Below, piece by piece: positions 25,908-33,826 of a DNA stretch of 64,000 nt (the first letter of the stretch is position 1; each line of letters starts with the position of its first letter). A program made the translations under genes and the position numbers. Source of the DNA: Halobellus captivus (GTDB taxonomy: Archaea; Halobacteriota; Halobacteria; Halobacteriales; Haloferacaceae); contig NZ_RDQE01000002.1 in NCBI RefSeq assembly GCF_003697845.1, forward strand, positions 186,001 to 250,000. The letters run 5' to 3'. The notes under the pieces were generated by a model. It was not told the DNA's origin and ran no database searches. It was given only the letters and a program-made list of their open reading frames with translations.

Positions 25908-27161
25908 ATGGACCGTCGAGTCCTGTTCGCGATCCTGATCCTGTTCGCCGGCGGCGCCACCGGCGTCGGCGTCGCCACGTTCGCGTTCGTCGGCCTCGAC
26001 GACGCGAACGCCGAGGCCACGGTCGTCTGGGAGTCCGAACCCGCGCCGGGCGACGACGGAACCGGAGCCGCGACCGTCGACGTCGACGGGGAGACGCTGG
26101 TGGTCCAGCCGACCGTCGAGGACGGCGACCGCGCCGTCCGCGCGGTGGTTCCGGGGGACGGCCGGGCGTGGACGACGCGGATATCGGGAACGCCGGGCGA
26201 AAGCGGTGACGACGAGGGCGACGGAAACGAGACCGGCCCGGTCGACGTGAGCCGACTCGCGACCGGCACGCTCGACGGCGATCCGGTGGTCGCGCTGACG
26301 ACCGGACCGGGGAGACTCGTCGTGTTGAACGCCGCCGACGGCGAGGAGCGGTTCGTCGTCGATCTCGACGGATCCGGCGCGGTCGTCCCGGCGATCGGAT
26401 CGCCGACGGGGGACGGCAGGAACGTCGTCGCCGCGACGACCGCCGACGGCTCGGTCCTCGCCGTCGCCGGCGACGGCGACCCGGTCTTCGCGGCGTCGGT
26501 GGACGGACGGGTCGAACGGCGGCCGCTCGTCGTCGGGCCCGACCCGGACCCCGACGGACGCGACGAGTCGGTGCCCGGCGGGGTCGCGGTCTCGACCGCG
26601 GGAAGCGGTCCCGGAACCGTCCACTTCCTCGACGAGCGGGGGGAGGTCCGCTGGACGACGACGCCGACGGTGACGGCGGTCGGGTGGAACGTCGCGGAGA
26701 CGCGCCGTGGCCCGGTTCTGACGCTCGGCGGGTCCAACGGGAACCTCGAGGCGCTGGAGGTCGCGGACGGCTCCTCGCGGTACGAGGTCGGCCTCCAGGA
26801 CCGTCCCGTCGCCGTGGGCGACGTCGACGGCGGCCAGGTCCTCGTCGGCGGCGTCGGCAGCGTCTGGGCGGTCAACCTGCTCGACGGCGAGGTCGTCTGG
26901 AAACAACAGTTCGGCGGGCAGACGCGCGTGAACGCGCCGGCCGTCGGAGAGCTCACCGGCGACGACACGCCGGAGTCGGCCGCGGTGAACCGCGAGGGTG
27001 AAGTGCTCGGATTGACCCGCAACGGCGAGGTCGTCGTCCGCGGGAGCGTCCCGGAGACGGTGGTGTACGCGAGCCCCCGGTTCGCCGACGCGAACGGCGA
27101 CGGAACCGACGAGGTCCTCGTCGTCGACCGGGACGGCGTCGTGCGTGCGCTCTCGACGTAG
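25908..27161 (+). CDS. membrane-anchored beta-propeller (PQQ/FG-GAP-like) protein
   Basis: A 417-residue protein with an N-terminal hydrophobic helix (MDRRVLFAILILFAGGATGVGVATFAFVGL) that anchors or exports it, then repeated beta-propeller blades. Blade-like repeats (GRLVVLNAADGEERFVVDLDGSG; GSVLAVAGDGDPVFAASVDG; GNLEALEVADGSSRYEVGL; GSVWAVNLLDGEVVWKQQFGG) resemble PQQ-type repeats, and the final DANGDGTDEVLVVDRDGVV is an FG-GAP/calcium-binding motif. No enzymatic residues are visible, so it is more likely a structural or binding protein outside the cell. The start is the ATG adjoining the hydrophobic helix; an ATG nine codons upstream is possible. It lies ~180 nt after dabA; functional linkage is not shown. 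Confidence 0.75.
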   Translation: MDRRVLFAILILFAGGATGVGVATFAFVGLDDANAEATVVWESEPAPGDDGTGAATVDVDGETLVVQPTVEDGDRAVRAVVPGDGRAWTTRISGTPGESGDDEGDGNETGPVDVSRLATGTLDGDPVVALTTGPGRLVVLNAADGEERFVVDLDGSGAVVPAIGSPTGDGRNVVAATTADGSVLAVAGDGDPVFAASVDGRVERRPLVVGPDPDPDGRDESVPGGVAVSTAGSGPGTVHFLDERGEVRWTTTPTVTAVGWNVAETRRGPVLTLGGSNGNLEALEVADGSSRYEVGLQDRPVAVGDVDGGQVLVGGVGSVWAVNLLDGEVVWKQQFGGQTRVNAPAVGELTGDDTPESAAVNREGEVLGLTRNGEVVVRGSVPETVVYASPRFADANGDGTDEVLVVDRDGVVRALST

Positions 27162-27488
27162 CGGGAACTTCGTGCGGTCGTCCAGTGGATCGCTCGAGCG
27201 TCGACCGGATCTTCGAGCGCCGACTGAGCCGTTCGAACGCCGAACTAGCCCGGTGGGCCGTAGTAGCGCACCCGGCGTGGACGGCGTGATCGGCGTGGAT
27301 GGCGTGTGGGCTCGCGGGGGTATTCATATACGCCGAAAAACGGAATATCGAGTGACTGCAGCGAGATCACGGCGCGTTTTCACCGGAAACGAGGTGTGTC
27401 AACGAGGCTGCCGCTCGGCGGTCGTCGTCGGGTCGTTTCGACGGGAGATCGGCCGTCGAGAGGGCGTCGATGGGCGGGTGGTCCGGCC
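27162..27488. other. 327-nt intergenic region without a supported gene
   Basis: Lies between the convergent propeller gene and ndk. It contains short imperfect repeats of GGCGTGGATGGCGTG character (about 27277-27310) and a small AT-rich patch (ATTCATATACGCCGAAAAACGG, about 27323-27344). Open frames crossing it are Arg-rich shadows. I see no RNA gene. Confidence 0.5.
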
Positions 27489-27968
27489 TCAGTGGTCCTC
27501 GTCCTCGTACACCCACGCGGCGGCGTCGAGGTCGTAGTCGACGAGTTCGTCCTCGTCGAAGAACAGGTCGATCTCGCGTTCGTTCGCGCCCTCGTCCTCG
27601 TGGTCCGACGCGTGGATCACGTTGTGGCCGAGGTCGAGCCCGAAGTCGCCGCGGATCGTGCCCGGGGCTGACTCGGCGGGGTCGGTCTCGCCGACCATCG
27701 CGCGGACCTGGCGGGTCGCGTCCGCGCCCTCCCAGACCATCGCGAAGACGGGTCCGGAGGTGATGAACTCGACGAGTCCGTCGAAGAACGGCTTGTCCGC
27801 GTGCTCGCCGTAGTGATCGTGGGCGAGCTCCTCGTCGATCCGCATGAACTTGCCGCCGACGAGCTTCAGGCCGCGCTCCTCGAACCGCGAGACGATCTCG
27901 CCGATGAGTCCGCGCTGGACGCCGTCGGGCTTGACCATCACGAAGGTGCGCTCGTCGTGGTGGCTCAT
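27489..27968 (-). CDS. ndk: nucleoside diphosphate kinase
   Basis: Transfers the gamma phosphate between nucleoside di- and triphosphates through a phosphohistidine. 159 residues; [20 protein letters not shown] (11-30) and the active-site NVIHASD with His119. The C-terminus ends in an acidic segment ([14 protein letters not shown]). Last gene of the operon L7Ae-S28e-L24e-ndk, starting right at the L24e stop, an arrangement conserved among haloarchaea. Confidence 0.97.
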   Translation of the reverse strand: MSHHDERTFVMVKPDGVQRGLIGEIVSRFEERGLKLVGGKFMRIDEELAHDHYGEHADKPFFDGLVEFITSGPVFAMVWEGADATRQVRAMVGETDPAESAPGTIRGDFGLDLGHNVIHASDHEDEGANEREIDLFFDEDELVDYDLDAAAWVYEDEDH

Positions 27969-28157
27969 CTACTCGCCTCCCTCGTTGCGTCCTTCCTCGG
28001 TCCACTCGAGGTCGCGCGCCTCGCGGCCGAGGAAGTAGTTCTTCTCCGCCTTCGAGTCGACGAAGTGGAGGATCTGTCCGTTCGTCTTCACGAACATCGT
28101 GCCCGTGCCGGGCTCGATCTCCTCGCCGGTGTAGTCACAGGTGCGTGTATCGACCAT
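27969..28157 (-). CDS. rpl24e: 50S ribosomal protein L24e, zinc-ligand-deficient form
   Basis: A 62-residue large-subunit protein: MVDTRTCDYTGEEIEPGTGTMFV... Most archaeal L24e proteins carry a C-x2-C...C-x3-C zinc ribbon. Here only Cys7 remains; the second ligand is Thr (CDYTG) and the two C-terminal ligands are replaced in HFVDSKAEKN. The fold residues around PGTGTMFV and LGREARDLEW are kept, so it is a functional C-minus variant, not a broken gene. It ends adjacent to the ndk start and begins 3 nt after the S28e stop. Confidence 0.93.
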   Translation of the reverse strand: MVDTRTCDYTGEEIEPGTGTMFVKTNGQILHFVDSKAEKNYFLGREARDLEWTEEGRNEGGE

Positions 28158-28160
28158 GGG

Positions 28161-28385
28161 TTATCGCCCTCCGATGGCGTCGGCGTCACGCTGGGTCTCG
28201 CGTAACTGGAGCACGTCGCCCAGTCGGACGGGACCCAGGACGTTTCGCGTGATGATCCGTCCCTGGTTCGATCCCTCCTGGATGCGGCATTTGACCTGCA
28301 TGGCCTCGCCGTGCATCCCGGTCTTGCCGACGACCTCGATCACCTCGGCGGTGGTCGAATCGCCGGGTCCCTCTTCTGCGCTCAT
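28161..28385 (-). CDS. rps28e: 30S ribosomal protein S28e
   Basis: A 74-residue OB-fold protein with the family block [56 protein letters not shown]. Encoded between L7Ae and L24e with gaps of only a few nucleotides, so co-transcribed. Confidence 0.97.
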   Translation of the reverse strand: MSAEEGPGDSTTAEVIEVVGKTGMHGEAMQVKCRIQEGSNQGRIITRNVLGPVRLGDVLQLRETQRDADAIGGR

Positions 28386-28391
28386 GGGTGG

Positions 28392-28754
28392 TTATCGAAG
28401 CTCCGCGACCTTCTCGCCGATGTCCTCGATGTCGTCGGCGGCGTCGCCGGCCTCGACGACCGCGGCGGCGGCGGAGCCGACCTCGAGGCCCGCGGCGTGT
28501 CCGACCTCGTCCTGGGTGTCGACGAAGACGACCGGGATCCCCTTCTCCTCGGCGAGCTCGGGGAGGTGCATCACGATCTCCTCGGGCGAGACGTCCTCGG
28601 CGACGAGGACGAGCTTCGCGTTGCCGCGCTCGACGGACTTGGTGGTCTCGTTCGTTCCTTTCTTTACTGTACCGGTGTCTCGGGCGACCTCGAACGCCTC
28701 GAGCGATCGCTCGGCGAGGTCGGCCGGGGTGTCGTAGTCTACGTAAACTGGCAT
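28392..28754 (-). CDS. rpl7ae: 50S ribosomal protein L7Ae
   Basis: A 120-residue K-turn-binding protein that is both a large-subunit protein and a core component of archaeal box C/D and H/ACA RNPs and RNase P. Conserved residues include [49 protein letters not shown], with GTNETTKS contacting RNA. First gene of the operon; its promoter lies ~120 nt upstream, leaving an unusually long leader with a hairpin. In other archaea L7Ae represses its own mRNA through a leader K-turn, so similar control is possible. Confidence 0.97.
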   Translation of the reverse strand: MPVYVDYDTPADLAERSLEAFEVARDTGTVKKGTNETTKSVERGNAKLVLVAEDVSPEEIVMHLPELAEEKGIPVVFVDTQDEVGHAAGLEVGSAAAAVVEAGDAADDIEDIGEKVAELR

Positions 28755-28893
28755 GTGTTGTTCACCTATGTCCTCCGTGTGGGCTCGCGTGTCCGTCCCG
28801 TAGTCGATCCCTGTCGGAACGGCACATCATCGACCCCACAGAGGGTGTACTCCGGAGTACTCTTGGACAGCATAAAAGCGCTTTCAAAGCGCT
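28755..28893 (-). promoter_or_regulatory. L7Ae operon promoter and ~94-nt leader with palindromes
   Basis: The minus strand reads TTTTATG (28877-28871), a TATA box. Overlapping its upstream BRE is the 17-bp hyphenated palindrome AGCGCTTT-C-AAAGCGCT (28877-28893). A perfect 14-bp palindrome GTACTCCGGAGTAC (28847-28860) lies between the TATA box and the expected start site near 28848. In the leader, 28829-28834 and 28803-28808 can pair (GUCGAU with AUCGAC), closing a 20-nt loop that begins GAUGUG; with the closing stem this gives a box-C-like AUGAUGU. Confidence 0.55.
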
Positions 28894-28992
28894 CGGGGCG
28901 TGTGAGAGGGCGTGACGAACGACGTGTGGAAGGGAGCATCGAACGGCGTATGCGAGGAGGTACCGTGGCGGGGTCGAACCGGGAGAGCCGGT

Positions 28993-29727
28993 CTACAACC
29001 CTAGGTACAGCTCCATCAGCTCGTCCTCCTCGGAGAGGTCCTCCGGCGGCCCGTGGAACTGTACCTCCCCTTCCGCGAGGATGTACACGTAATCGGCCAG
29101 CCGGAGCGCCGCCCGGACGTTCTGTTCGATCAACACGACCTGTGCGCCACGGTCGACGAGCCGTTCGATCAGGCCGAACGCGTCGTCGACGAGCCGGGGC
29201 GCGAGCCCGGCCGACGGTTCGTCGAGCAGGAACGTGTCGGCCCCGGTCATCATCGCCCGCCCGAGACTCACCATCATCTGTTGGCCCCCGGAGAGGTCCC
29301 GTGCCTTCTGGCCGAGCTTGTCCTCGAGCGCCGGGAACACCTCGAGCACCTCCGCCTTCCGTTCGACGATCGCGTCGGCGTCGTCGACGGTGAACGCTCC
29401 GACGTTCAGGTTCTCCTCGACAGAGAGGCTCCCGAATATCCCGCCGCCCTGCGGGAGCGTCGCGATCCCGTGAGTGACGATGTCTTCGGGTTTCGCCTCG
29501 GTGAGGTCGACGTCGCCGTAGGTGATCGTTCCGTCCCATACGGGGACGATCCCGTTCAGCGTCTTCAGGAACGTCGACTTGCCGGAGCCGTTCGGGCCGA
29601 AGATACACGTCACGCCGTCGCGGCTCTCGAAGGTGATCCCGTGAAGGACCTGGTGGCGGTCGTAGCCGGCCTCCACTCCGATGGCCGAGAGCGTCGGCAC
29701 GTCGCTCGAGCCGTCTCCGCCGCTCAT
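28993..29727 (-). CDS. livF: branched-chain amino acid ABC transporter, ATP-binding protein LivF
   Basis: A 244-residue ABC ATPase: Walker A GPNGSGKST (44-52), signature LSGGQQMMVSLGRAMM and Walker B FLLDEPSAGLAPRLVDD. The SAGLAP form after Walker B and a short C-terminus are typical of LivF. Last of a five-gene minus-strand operon (livJ-H-M-G-F), overlapping livG by 4 nt. Powers import together with LivG on the cytoplasmic face. Confidence 0.93.
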   Translation of the reverse strand: MSGGDGSSDVPTLSAIGVEAGYDRHQVLHGITFESRDGVTCIFGPNGSGKSTFLKTLNGIVPVWDGTITYGDVDLTEAKPEDIVTHGIATLPQGGGIFGSLSVEENLNVGAFTVDDADAIVERKAEVLEVFPALEDKLGQKARDLSGGQQMMVSLGRAMMTGADTFLLDEPSAGLAPRLVDDAFGLIERLVDRGAQVVLIEQNVRAALRLADYVYILAEGEVQFHGPPEDLSEEDELMELYLGL

Positions 29728-30470
29728 ATCGGCACCTCGTCGTCCTCCGCGGTCGTTCCGCCGAGGTACGCCTCCCGGACGGCGTCGTCCTGGGAGACGT
29801 CCTCGAAGTCGCCCTGTGCGATGTGGCTCCCGGAGTCGAAGACGGATACCGAGTCCGCAAGCGTCTTCATCACGTGCATGTCGTGCTCGATGACGACGAA
29901 CGTCGTTCCCTCGTCGTTCAGCTCGTGAATGTGGTCCATGATCCGCGACTCGAGCGCCGGGTTCACGCCGGCTGCGGGTTCGTCGAGCATTACGACCTCC
30001 GGATCGAGCATTAACACCCGACCGAGCTCCAACAGCTTCTGTTGGCCCCCGGACATGCCGCGCGCCTCGTTGTCGGCGATGTGGTCGATCTCGAGGAACT
30101 CCAATATCTCCCCGGCGCGATCGCGTTTCTCCTCGCGTGAACGGCCGTCGTCGGTCTGGACCGCGAGCATGTTCTGTCGTACGGTCATGTTCTTGAACGG
30201 GGAGACGATCTGGAAGGTTCGTCCGAGCCCGCGACGCGCGAGCCGGTGAGGCTCCCAGCCGGTGACCTCCTCCCCGTCGAAGTGGACGCTTCCACCGTCG
30301 GGCTGATAGAAGCCCGTGACGGTGTTGAAGAACGTGGTCTTCCCGGAGCCGTTCGGCCCGATGATCCCACGGATCTCGCCGCGCTCAACCGAGAGTGAGA
30401 TCTCGTCGTTGGCGGTCAACGCGCCGAATCGCTTCGTCAGGTCGGTCGTTCGGAGTATGTCGTCGGTCAT
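29724..30470 (-). CDS. livG: branched-chain amino acid ABC transporter, ATP-binding protein LivG
   Basis: A 248-residue ABC ATPase starting MTDDILRTTDLTKRFGALTAND. Walker A GPNGSGKT (38-45), signature MSGGQQKLLELGRVLM, Walker B VMLDEPAAGVNPALESRIMDHI. The AAGVNP block and TFVVIEHDMHVM are LivG hallmarks. The start lies just inside the livM stop (ATG at 30470-30468, livM ends at 30467). The longer in-frame extension upstream overlaps livM and is rejected. Confidence 0.94.
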   Translation of the reverse strand: MTDDILRTTDLTKRFGALTANDEISLSVERGEIRGIIGPNGSGKTTFFNTVTGFYQPDGGSVHFDGEEVTGWEPHRLARRGLGRTFQIVSPFKNMTVRQNMLAVQTDDGRSREEKRDRAGEILEFLEIDHIADNEARGMSGGQQKLLELGRVLMLDPEVVMLDEPAAGVNPALESRIMDHIHELNDEGTTFVVIEHDMHVMKTLADSVSVFDSGSHIAQGDFEDVSQDDAVREAYLGGTTAEDDEVPI

Positions 30471-31498
30471 AGTAGGTCGAACTTCTCTCCGAGTTCCTTC
30501 ACGTTCTCCCGGACGTCGGCCCGGTCGACCTCCCCGCGGAGGATCCCGATGATCCCGCTCGGTGCGAACAGGACAGTGATCATTATCAGGATACCGATGA
30601 GCGGCAGGTAGAACGTGGTCGAACCGAGGAACACCGACGAGAGACGCTCCAGGAGGAACACGAGTAGCCCGCCGACCACCGGTCCGGTCAGCGTGCCGAG
30701 CCCGCCCAGAAGCGCCATGATGACCATCCGGTCGGTGATGATCGGTGCGAGGACGTCGTTCGGGTGGACGTAGACGATGTACCACGCGTGGACCGCGCCG
30801 AAGAGGGCCGCGACGACACACGAGAGCACGTACACCTGCCGTTTCACTCGTGTCGTGTCGATCCCGAGCGACTCGGCGGCGTCCTGGTCGTCCCGAAGCG
30901 CCTTCACGCGGTATCCGAACTCGTGGCGCTCGAACAGGTAGTAGGTGAGCGCCATCGTGGCGAGACACAACACGAGCATCGCGTAGTAGAAGAACGCCTC
31001 GGAGATCGGGAACGGGACCGGAACGCCGACGAACGTCTCCGACGAGCGCGGCAGACTCAACCCGAAGGTCCCGCCGGTGATCCCGGTCACGAGCGCAGCC
31101 TGTTTGATCGATTCGGCCAACGCCCACGTCGCGATCGCGAAGTATGCACCGGTGAGCCGCAACGTCGGGACGGCGACGAGGTAGGCGACGGTCGCCGCGA
31201 CGACGGCGGCCAGTACGAACCCGACGACGAAGGGATACCCGAGCTGCGCCATCGCGATCCCCGTCGCGAAGGCACCGATCCCGAAGTACGCACCGTGTCC
31301 GAAGTCGAGGTAGCCCGCGTAGCCGCCGATCATGTTCCACGACTGGGCGAGGCCGATCCACATCAGCGCGCCCAGCCCGATCCGCGCCCAGAAGTCGCCG
31401 AACAGGAGCGGCCAGGCGACCAACAGGACGGCCAATCCGGCGTACCAGTAGCGTGGTTCCCCCGGAAGCCGATCCAGGGAAGGAACGGGTCCGGTCAT
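30467..31498 (-). CDS. livM: branched-chain amino acid ABC transporter permease LivM
   Basis: A membrane permease of 343 residues (346 if an ATG three codons upstream is used). Eight to ten hydrophobic segments; the block AQSWNMIGGYAGYLDFGHGAYFGIGAF and LRLTGAYFAIATWALAESIKQ is the standard LivM/BPD_transp_2 signature. Its preferred ATG overlaps the livH stop as ATGA, indicating translational coupling. C-terminal residues VDRADVRENVKELGEKFDLL lie in the cytoplasm. Confidence 0.93.
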   Translation of the reverse strand: MTGPVPSLDRLPGEPRYWYAGLAVLLVAWPLLFGDFWARIGLGALMWIGLAQSWNMIGGYAGYLDFGHGAYFGIGAFATGIAMAQLGYPFVVGFVLAAVVAATVAYLVAVPTLRLTGAYFAIATWALAESIKQAALVTGITGGTFGLSLPRSSETFVGVPVPFPISEAFFYYAMLVLCLATMALTYYLFERHEFGYRVKALRDDQDAAESLGIDTTRVKRQVYVLSCVVAALFGAVHAWYIVYVHPNDVLAPIITDRMVIMALLGGLGTLTGPVVGGLLVFLLERLSSVFLGSTTFYLPLIGILIMITVLFAPSGIIGILRGEVDRADVRENVKELGEKFDLL

Positions 31499-32388
31499 GT
31501 GGCCCACTCACCCTTTCCGAGGATCCCCGCCGGCGACACCAGCAGGACGACGTAGATGATCGCGAACAGCACGAGCAACACCAGGTTACCGCTGATGTAC
31601 ACCGCCGTGAACGACTGCGTGAGCCCGAGGACGATCCCGGCGAGAATGACACCCGGGAGATACCCCATCCCGGCGAGCACCACCATGAAGAACGCGAACG
31701 CGGTGTACTGGAGCCCCATGCCGGGGTTGGCCGTGAACGTCATCCCGATGAAGACGCCGGCGCTGCCGGTCAAGGCGGCGTACGCCCCGTAGGCTATCGA
31801 CTGGTAGCGGTTGATGTTGATCCCCATCAGTCGGGCGTTCGTCCGGTCCTCGGCGATCGCGCGGATCGCCATTCCACCGCGCGTCCGGTACAGGTAGTAC
31901 ATGAACACGAGCAGTCCGGTAACGCCGAAGACCGCGGTCACGGTCCTGACGACCGGAAAGGTTCCGATCCCCGGAATCGTCACTCCACCCGTCAGAAGCG
32001 AGGAGGGGACGTCCTGGTTGTTCGGACCGAAGATCGTGAGCACCGAACCGCGGAGAAACGTGGCGAGCCCGAACGTGAACACGAGTCCCATCAACAGCGG
32101 ATGAGGTCTGTCACCCGTCGTTACGTGGTGGATCAGCGGCTGGATGAGCGCCCCGACGCCGAAGAATACGACGAGGACGATCGGTATCACGAAGACACCC
32201 TCGGATCCGAGGATCGGAGCGAGAACCGCCCCCATGAACGCGCCGACCATCACGTACTCGCCGACTGCGAAGTCGACGACCTCAAGCACGCCGAACGCGA
32301 GCGAGAACCCGACGCCGATCGTGACGTAGATCCCCCCGAGCAGGAGACCGTTGATGACGATCTGTGTGAACAGTCCGATGTCGACCAT
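31495..32388 (-). CDS. livH: branched-chain amino acid ABC transporter permease LivH
   Basis: A 297-residue permease: LLLGGIYVTIGVGFSLAFGVLEVVDFAVGEYVMVGAF is the LivH N-terminal signature, and RAIAEDRTNARLMGININRYQSIAYGAYAALTGSAGVF the cytoplasmic EAA-type loop. Seven to eight membrane helices. Together with LivM it forms the channel. It lies 9 nt after livJ. Confidence 0.94.
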   Translation of the reverse strand: MVDIGLFTQIVINGLLLGGIYVTIGVGFSLAFGVLEVVDFAVGEYVMVGAFMGAVLAPILGSEGVFVIPIVLVVFFGVGALIQPLIHHVTTGDRPHPLLMGLVFTFGLATFLRGSVLTIFGPNNQDVPSSLLTGGVTIPGIGTFPVVRTVTAVFGVTGLLVFMYYLYRTRGGMAIRAIAEDRTNARLMGININRYQSIAYGAYAALTGSAGVFIGMTFTANPGMGLQYTAFAFFMVVLAGMGYLPGVILAGIVLGLTQSFTAVYISGNLVLLVLFAIIYVVLLVSPAGILGKGEWAT

Positions 32389-32397
32389 CTATCGGTT

Positions 32398-33672
32398 TTA
32401 CCGCTCGTCCCACGCGGGGACGGGATAGTTGGCCTCGGCGGTCGCGGACTCCTCGGGTCCGACGATCGACGGCGAACCGTCCTCGCCGAGCTGGACGAGG
32501 AGGGTCTGCGTGTTGATGTTGTTGTGGTAGTACTCGCCCTCTGTCTCGAAAGCGACGTCCCCGTAGAAGGTGTTGACCTCGATCTCCTCGAGGATCCCGA
32601 TCAGCTCGTCCTTGTCGTCCTGGGTCAACGGCGGGGCCGATCCGAGCTCCTTGAACGCCTCCTGGAAGACGATCCCGGCGGCCGTCGATCCGGCCTGCGT
32701 GTAGTCGGGCGCGGTGTCGTACGCGGACTGGGAGGCGTCGGCGTACGCCTGCGGGGAGTCGAAGAGGACGCCGCCGGAGCGGTCGACGCCCGGGATCCAG
32801 ACGGTTGCGCCGAAGGTGTACGGCCCCTGGTCGCCCGCGCCGTCCCTGTACGAGCCGGTGTTGACGCCGTAGTGCATCAGGAACCCGTCCGGGTTGTATC
32901 CGAGCTGTTCGGCGGCGTTGACGAGGTCGACGTGGCTCCCGATGTGCCCCCCGTGGAGGTGGAGGTCCGGATCCGCGTTCTGTGCCGCGCTCACGACGTT
33001 CGTGTAGTCGGTGTCGCGCGGGAACTCCTCGTAGTTCTCGACGGTGATCCCCGCCTCCTCGGCGGCCGCCCGCATCGCCTCGCCGGTCGCGACCGAGAAG
33101 GGTTCGTTCACGGCCGTGACGTACACCGACTCGGGCTGCGGCTCGAGGTTCAACAACGCGGACGTCGCCTCGTTGCCGATGATGCTCACCGTCGGGATCG
33201 TCCCGAAGCTGTACTCGAAGCCCTCCTGCCAGATCTGCGGCGACTCGGCGCTCCCGCTGATGTGGGGCATGGAGTTCTGCTCCATGATCGGACAGACCGC
33301 GAGGGTGACGTTGCTGGAGTAGGGGCCGAGAATGGCGTCGGCTCCGTCGTTGATCATCTGGGAAGCCGCGTCCGCGCCCGTCGACGGAGTCGACTGTGCG
33401 TCGGCGTACTCGATCTCCACTTCATAGGTCTCTCCGCCGACCTCGATTCCGCCCTGTTCCTCGTTGATCGTGTCCGCCCACAGGTCGTATCCCCGCTGGG
33501 TGACCTCGCCGCCGAAGCGGAGTTCCCCCGAGAGCGACGTCACCGCACCGAGTTTGAAGTAGTCGCGTTCGGAGCCGCCGCCGAGCCCGGCACAGCCGGC
33601 GAGGCCGACCGCGGTCGCCGCGCCACCGACACCTTTCAGGAACGTCCGCCGATCGTCGTGTTTGCGTGTCAT
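32398..33672 (-). CDS. livJ: branched-chain amino acid-type ABC transporter substrate-binding lipoprotein
   Basis: A 424-residue type I periplasmic-binding fold protein. The signal MTRKHDDRRTFLKGVGGAATAVGLAGCAGL has a twin-arginine motif (Arg8-Arg9) and a lipobox with Cys27, so it is exported folded by Tat and lipid-anchored on the outer face. The mature domain starts YFKLGAVTSLSGELRFGGEVTQRGYDLWADTINEEQGGIEVGG, the LivJ/Leu-Ile-Val-binding signature. First gene of the operon. Ligand could be branched-chain amino acids, another amino acid, or urea/amides; sequence alone does not decide. Confidence 0.92.
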   Translation of the reverse strand: MTRKHDDRRTFLKGVGGAATAVGLAGCAGLGGGSERDYFKLGAVTSLSGELRFGGEVTQRGYDLWADTINEEQGGIEVGGETYEVEIEYADAQSTPSTGADAASQMINDGADAILGPYSSNVTLAVCPIMEQNSMPHISGSAESPQIWQEGFEYSFGTIPTVSIIGNEATSALLNLEPQPESVYVTAVNEPFSVATGEAMRAAAEEAGITVENYEEFPRDTDYTNVVSAAQNADPDLHLHGGHIGSHVDLVNAAEQLGYNPDGFLMHYGVNTGSYRDGAGDQGPYTFGATVWIPGVDRSGGVLFDSPQAYADASQSAYDTAPDYTQAGSTAAGIVFQEAFKELGSAPPLTQDDKDELIGILEEIEVNTFYGDVAFETEGEYYHNNINTQTLLVQLGEDGSPSIVGPEESATAEANYPVPAWDER

Positions 33673-33701
33673 AGCTACGCACGGGAATCTCGAATCGTGT
33701 G

Positions 33702-33709
33702 TAATAAAT
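33702..33709 (-). promoter_or_regulatory. TATA box for the liv operon
   Basis: Reads ATTTATTA on the minus strand about 30-37 nt before the livJ start, in a short AT-rich patch. Spacing implies a leaderless or very short-leader transcript. Confidence 0.55.
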
Positions 33710-33826
33710 GTTTATGTGGAAGACAGTATGTGTGTTCGTTCGGGAACGATCCGGGAGGCCGGATCGACCCTTCCGCTTCGCTTGCGATCGTTTTTGTCCG
33801 CCGGGGTCCCAGCGATCCACACTCAC

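Noticed and set aside
22976-27022. A very long open frame on the minus strand opposite dabA and the propeller gene
   Set aside because: It is the antisense shadow of real genes: composition is Arg/Pro-rich, it overlaps confirmed domains on the other strand, and no family motif appears. Long antisense frames are expected at this GC content.
28803-28834. A definite K-turn in the L7Ae leader
   Set aside because: The hairpin and a box-C-like AUGAUGU are visible, but I cannot demonstrate the tandem sheared G-A pairs and 3-nt bulge, so it is listed only as a candidate.
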